Below are positions 61,839-64,000 of a stretch of 64,000 bases of DNA, in pieces (position 1 is the stretch's first letter; each line of letters starts with the position of its first letter). The DNA is from Bemisia tabaci (taxonomy: Eukaryota; Arthropoda; Insecta; Hemiptera; Aleyrodidae). The notes under the pieces are model-generated. The model was given only the letters and a program-made list of their open reading frames with translations. It was not told where the DNA came from and ran no database searches. The position numbers and the translations under genes are program-made. The stretch covers positions 14,459,372-14,523,371 of the forward strand of contig NC_092797.1 of NCBI RefSeq assembly GCF_918797505.1. Reading direction: 5' to 3'.

Positions 61839-62954
61839 AGTCTTGTGAAAATTGGAACGTTGCCGTTTTTCTGAGATAATACAGTTTATACCCCTATTTC
61901 TTTTTTTATTTGTTCAAATATGAATAATTTCTCTTCAGTGATTAATAGATAATTTCATTCGTAGTTTGATATAGTGCGCTTAAAATTCATGGGAAATATG
62001 TTCACTATTATTTTTGTTAAAACGAACCCGTTTTTTTTTACAGGGAATTCTGTCATCATTTGAATGATTATAGGCGGTATTCTTCCTAAGCATGGCATCA
62101 CTGCCAAACGACAACATATTCGTCAAAATCATAATTTTTTATTTGTTTAACTTTTCACATTCCCCGCCCATCGGAATACGATCAAACGATCTTTTTACGA
62201 GGCGAGTCGGTTGGATTTCACTTAAGGGGTGTTTAACGAACGACTGCGCATCCCGTCCCCGAAGCCCATATCGTAAAAGGGAAGTTTCTACGGGGCTCAT
62301 CACCCACTTTATATTTCTAACAGGCCTTGCAACGGCTACAAAGTCACCGGAACGTAAGGGGGGCCTCCATCTGTTCTCGCTGAATGTTTCGTATTTCACG
62401 ACGGGAGGAGGGGCCCCTGATCCTGCGAGCACGGAACAAACGACTTGAAGAGCTGTTCGGAAACTTTTTGAGCGGGGAGCCGAAGATTTATCGACGATTC
62501 TTCCAAAGCAATCAGAAAAAATTAATAGCCCGTTTAAATGGATGCCAACCTGTCATTATCCGAGCGTTTCCCCGCGATGATAGGAGCAATAACACAGCGT
62601 GTAATTAGCCGTCGTATATTTTATCGACTTAAGCGACGCGGCCGTTTCTGCCGGGAAAGTCGCCCTTTCGACGGGGTTTCCCGGGATTTTTCCGAGTTTT
62701 CGGCATCCCGGAAAGGCGGGAAGTCAAACAAAAGACGGCAGTGCCGATCCTCGGGAATTTTCAAACCCGATAATTTGCGGGGTCGCGGGCGCTTAATTGA
62801 TCTCGACCCTCCCCTCCGCACAATGGGGCAGGTCGATGGGGGAGATCGGAAATATATTTGCACCTTAAAAACTTATAACCTCGTTAATACGAAACGTAAA
62901 GTTTTTAAAAGTTGGTCCATTGGTTTCTTTGTGAAATTTCTTTTGAGAAGCACA
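61839..62954. other. Intergenic, with a family A remnant and GC-rich segment
   Basis: TATAGGCGGTATTCTTCCTA, then AGCATGGCA near 62070 resembles a family A right end. Sequence from 62160 to 62860 is more GC-rich with overlapping frames on both strands (97-118 codons, and a 238-codon + frame that runs into the family B copy). No domain is recognised, so no gene is called. Confidence 0.4.
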
Positions 62955-63181
62955 CACTGGAAAAAAAACACATTGGATCTAGAGTCCAGACTCTTGAAAA
63001 CATTGACAAGAAAAAGGACTCTTGATTCAATCAGATTTAAGCTTAAATCAAAAGGAAATCCGCTCAAATTAAGAGGCTTGGTTCTTGGTTTAAGCTTAAA
63101 TCTGATTGAATCAAGAGGATTTTTTCTTGTCGATGTTAGTAAGAGTCTGGACTCTAGATCCAATGTGTTTTTTTTCCAGTG
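62955..63181. mobile_element. Family B hairpin MITE, copy 4
   Basis: CACTGGAAAAAAAACACATT, then GGATCTAGAGTCCAGACTCT and the inverse ending GTGTTTTTTTTCCAGTG. 227 bp. Arms are well matched, including AATCAGATTTAAGCTTAAAT and its inverse. The homopolymers are short on both sides. Confidence 0.8.
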
Positions 63182-63435
63182 CACCTTAAAATTTAACAGG
63201 TACAAAATAAACATCAAATCTGCTTCTTCTTCTCTTTTTTTTCCCTTGGACTAAGCCCTGCTAGTCGAACCAGTACCAAATGAGGCACGTATGACAGGAA
63301 TACAATTCATCAATATGGATAAAATTAATACAAATCTGAATGAGCATTGCGGTGTTTATTATACCGAACATAGTCGTCCAATGTAAAAACATAAAACGCT
63401 GTTATTCATCTTCTAGGGAAGTGAGGATTTTTAAA

Positions 63436-63722
63436 AGTTGGCAACACTGTTTTCCCCTATTTAAATGTATGTATAATAATCGATTCTCGGTGAGGCAACT
63501 TGCCTTCATTTACGGCTTTTGATCCCCCCCCCCCTTTGTAATGATTTTGTGACGTAGTTCCCCATTCTTTAACACGTAAAAACAAAATGGCGTAACGCTC
63601 CTCTACCCCCCCCCCCCCCGCCCCCAGAATGTTACGTAATTTATTTACCTCTTACCTGAAATCGATATTTTTAATAGAATTAATGCAGGAAAAAAGTGTT
63701 GTCAACTTTCAAAGTCGCCACT
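63436..63722. mobile_element. Family L hairpin MITE, copy 3, interrupted by C tracts
   Basis: AGTTGGCAACACTGTTTTCC at the left and AGTGTTGTCAACTTTCAAAG, then TCGCC at the right, with internal TAATCGATTCTCGGTGAGGC. It is larger than other copies because of the insert at about 63520-63650, which contains two C-homopolymers. Confidence 0.5.
63522..63620. repeat. Two C-homopolymer tracts
   Basis: Runs of about 13-15 C at about 63523-63535 and 63606-63619. Lengths are error-prone in assemblies. Confidence 0.8.
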
Positions 63723-64000
63723 GATTGGGGACGAGAGCCAGGCCAATCTCATCTCTTGGGCGGCCGGCTCGGCATTTTATCTCTTGCGGTTGCGGTTGTC
63801 CGACCATGAAAATTTTGCCGAGCCTCTCATATTCCATCAAATTTGTTTCGGGTGTAAAATTTGCAGTTTCAGTAAAAAATCTCACGTTCGATCTGCAACG
63901 ATGACCCTTGCCACTGTGCGACGTTGGGCGAACTTTCAAGCGTGACTTTTCGAGTGCTTTTGTGTTTATCAATCCGGGATTGTATCAATAATTTGTCGCG
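63723..64000. other. Unassigned right edge
   Basis: An 87-codon minus-strand frame (63709-63972) has no recognised domain. Nothing else. Confidence 0.35.

Noticed and set aside
62538..63254. 238-codon + frame as a gene
   Set aside because: Its second half is a family B MITE and its first half has no domain.

Overview
The window looks like intergenic DNA from an insect genome. It is AT-rich, has long homopolymers and microsatellites, and consists mostly of eukaryotic transposable elements. Nothing bacterial is present: no operons, no Shine-Dalgarno-led genes, no rRNA and no CRISPR. Several repeats (ends CTGCCGTGCTAAGG, TAGAGTACC, and a GGCGCC hairpin) resemble sequence I associate with the whitefly Bemisia tabaci. 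That assignment is from memory and tentative.

Three elements carry recognisable proteins. (1) A complete, apparently young BEL/Pao LTR retrotransposon (46226-54719) has 615-bp LTRs that appear identical, a 5-bp target duplication (ACGGA), a 1763-aa Gag-Pol, and a second 287-aa ORF with a Gag-type triple zinc knuckle where an env gene would lie. (2) A Penelope-like element (about 56.4-58.9 kb) encodes RT plus GIY-YIG, is frameshifted at its C-terminus, and has a hammerhead-like core in its 3' UTR. (3) A mariner relative (37886-38846, minus-strand ORF) has roughly 195-bp inverted repeats and a transposase lacking its N-terminal half.

The largest structure is a 5.8-kb near-perfect palindrome (17254-23029). 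It has two 2393-bp arms, each carrying about ten copies of a 175-181-bp tandem repeat, around a 990-bp loop. It is inserted inside an older MITE.

Most of the rest is short hairpin-type non-autonomous DNA transposons, lettered here by terminal sequence. A = CTGCCGTGCTAAGG; B = CACTGGAAAAAAA; C = GGAGATGTTGCAT; D = CAGAAAGGAACCAAGCC; E = CACTGAAAAAAA; F = GATTATTGAAAT; G = CACGGAG; H = ATTGGACTGCATTTTGCA; I = CAGTGGCGTGGCGTGC (hAT, 8-bp target duplications seen); J = TGGACCAYTAGACAAGG; K = two-copy dispersed repeat; L = TTGCCAACTTT-type hairpin; M = CCGAAATTCGGTT-type; N = a 103-bp repeat; Q = AATTCGTCG; T = GGACGTATT; U, V, W = single elements; plus one Mutator-like MITE with an 11-bp target duplication. 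Several are nested, so relative ages can be read. Two tRNA-derived SINE-like sequences and a Helitron-like 5' end are also present.

No host gene can be called with confidence. The best candidates are two phase-0 exon-like segments on the + strand (43136-43330 and 45373-45564). The remaining open frames are short and lie in repeats or low-complexity sequence.
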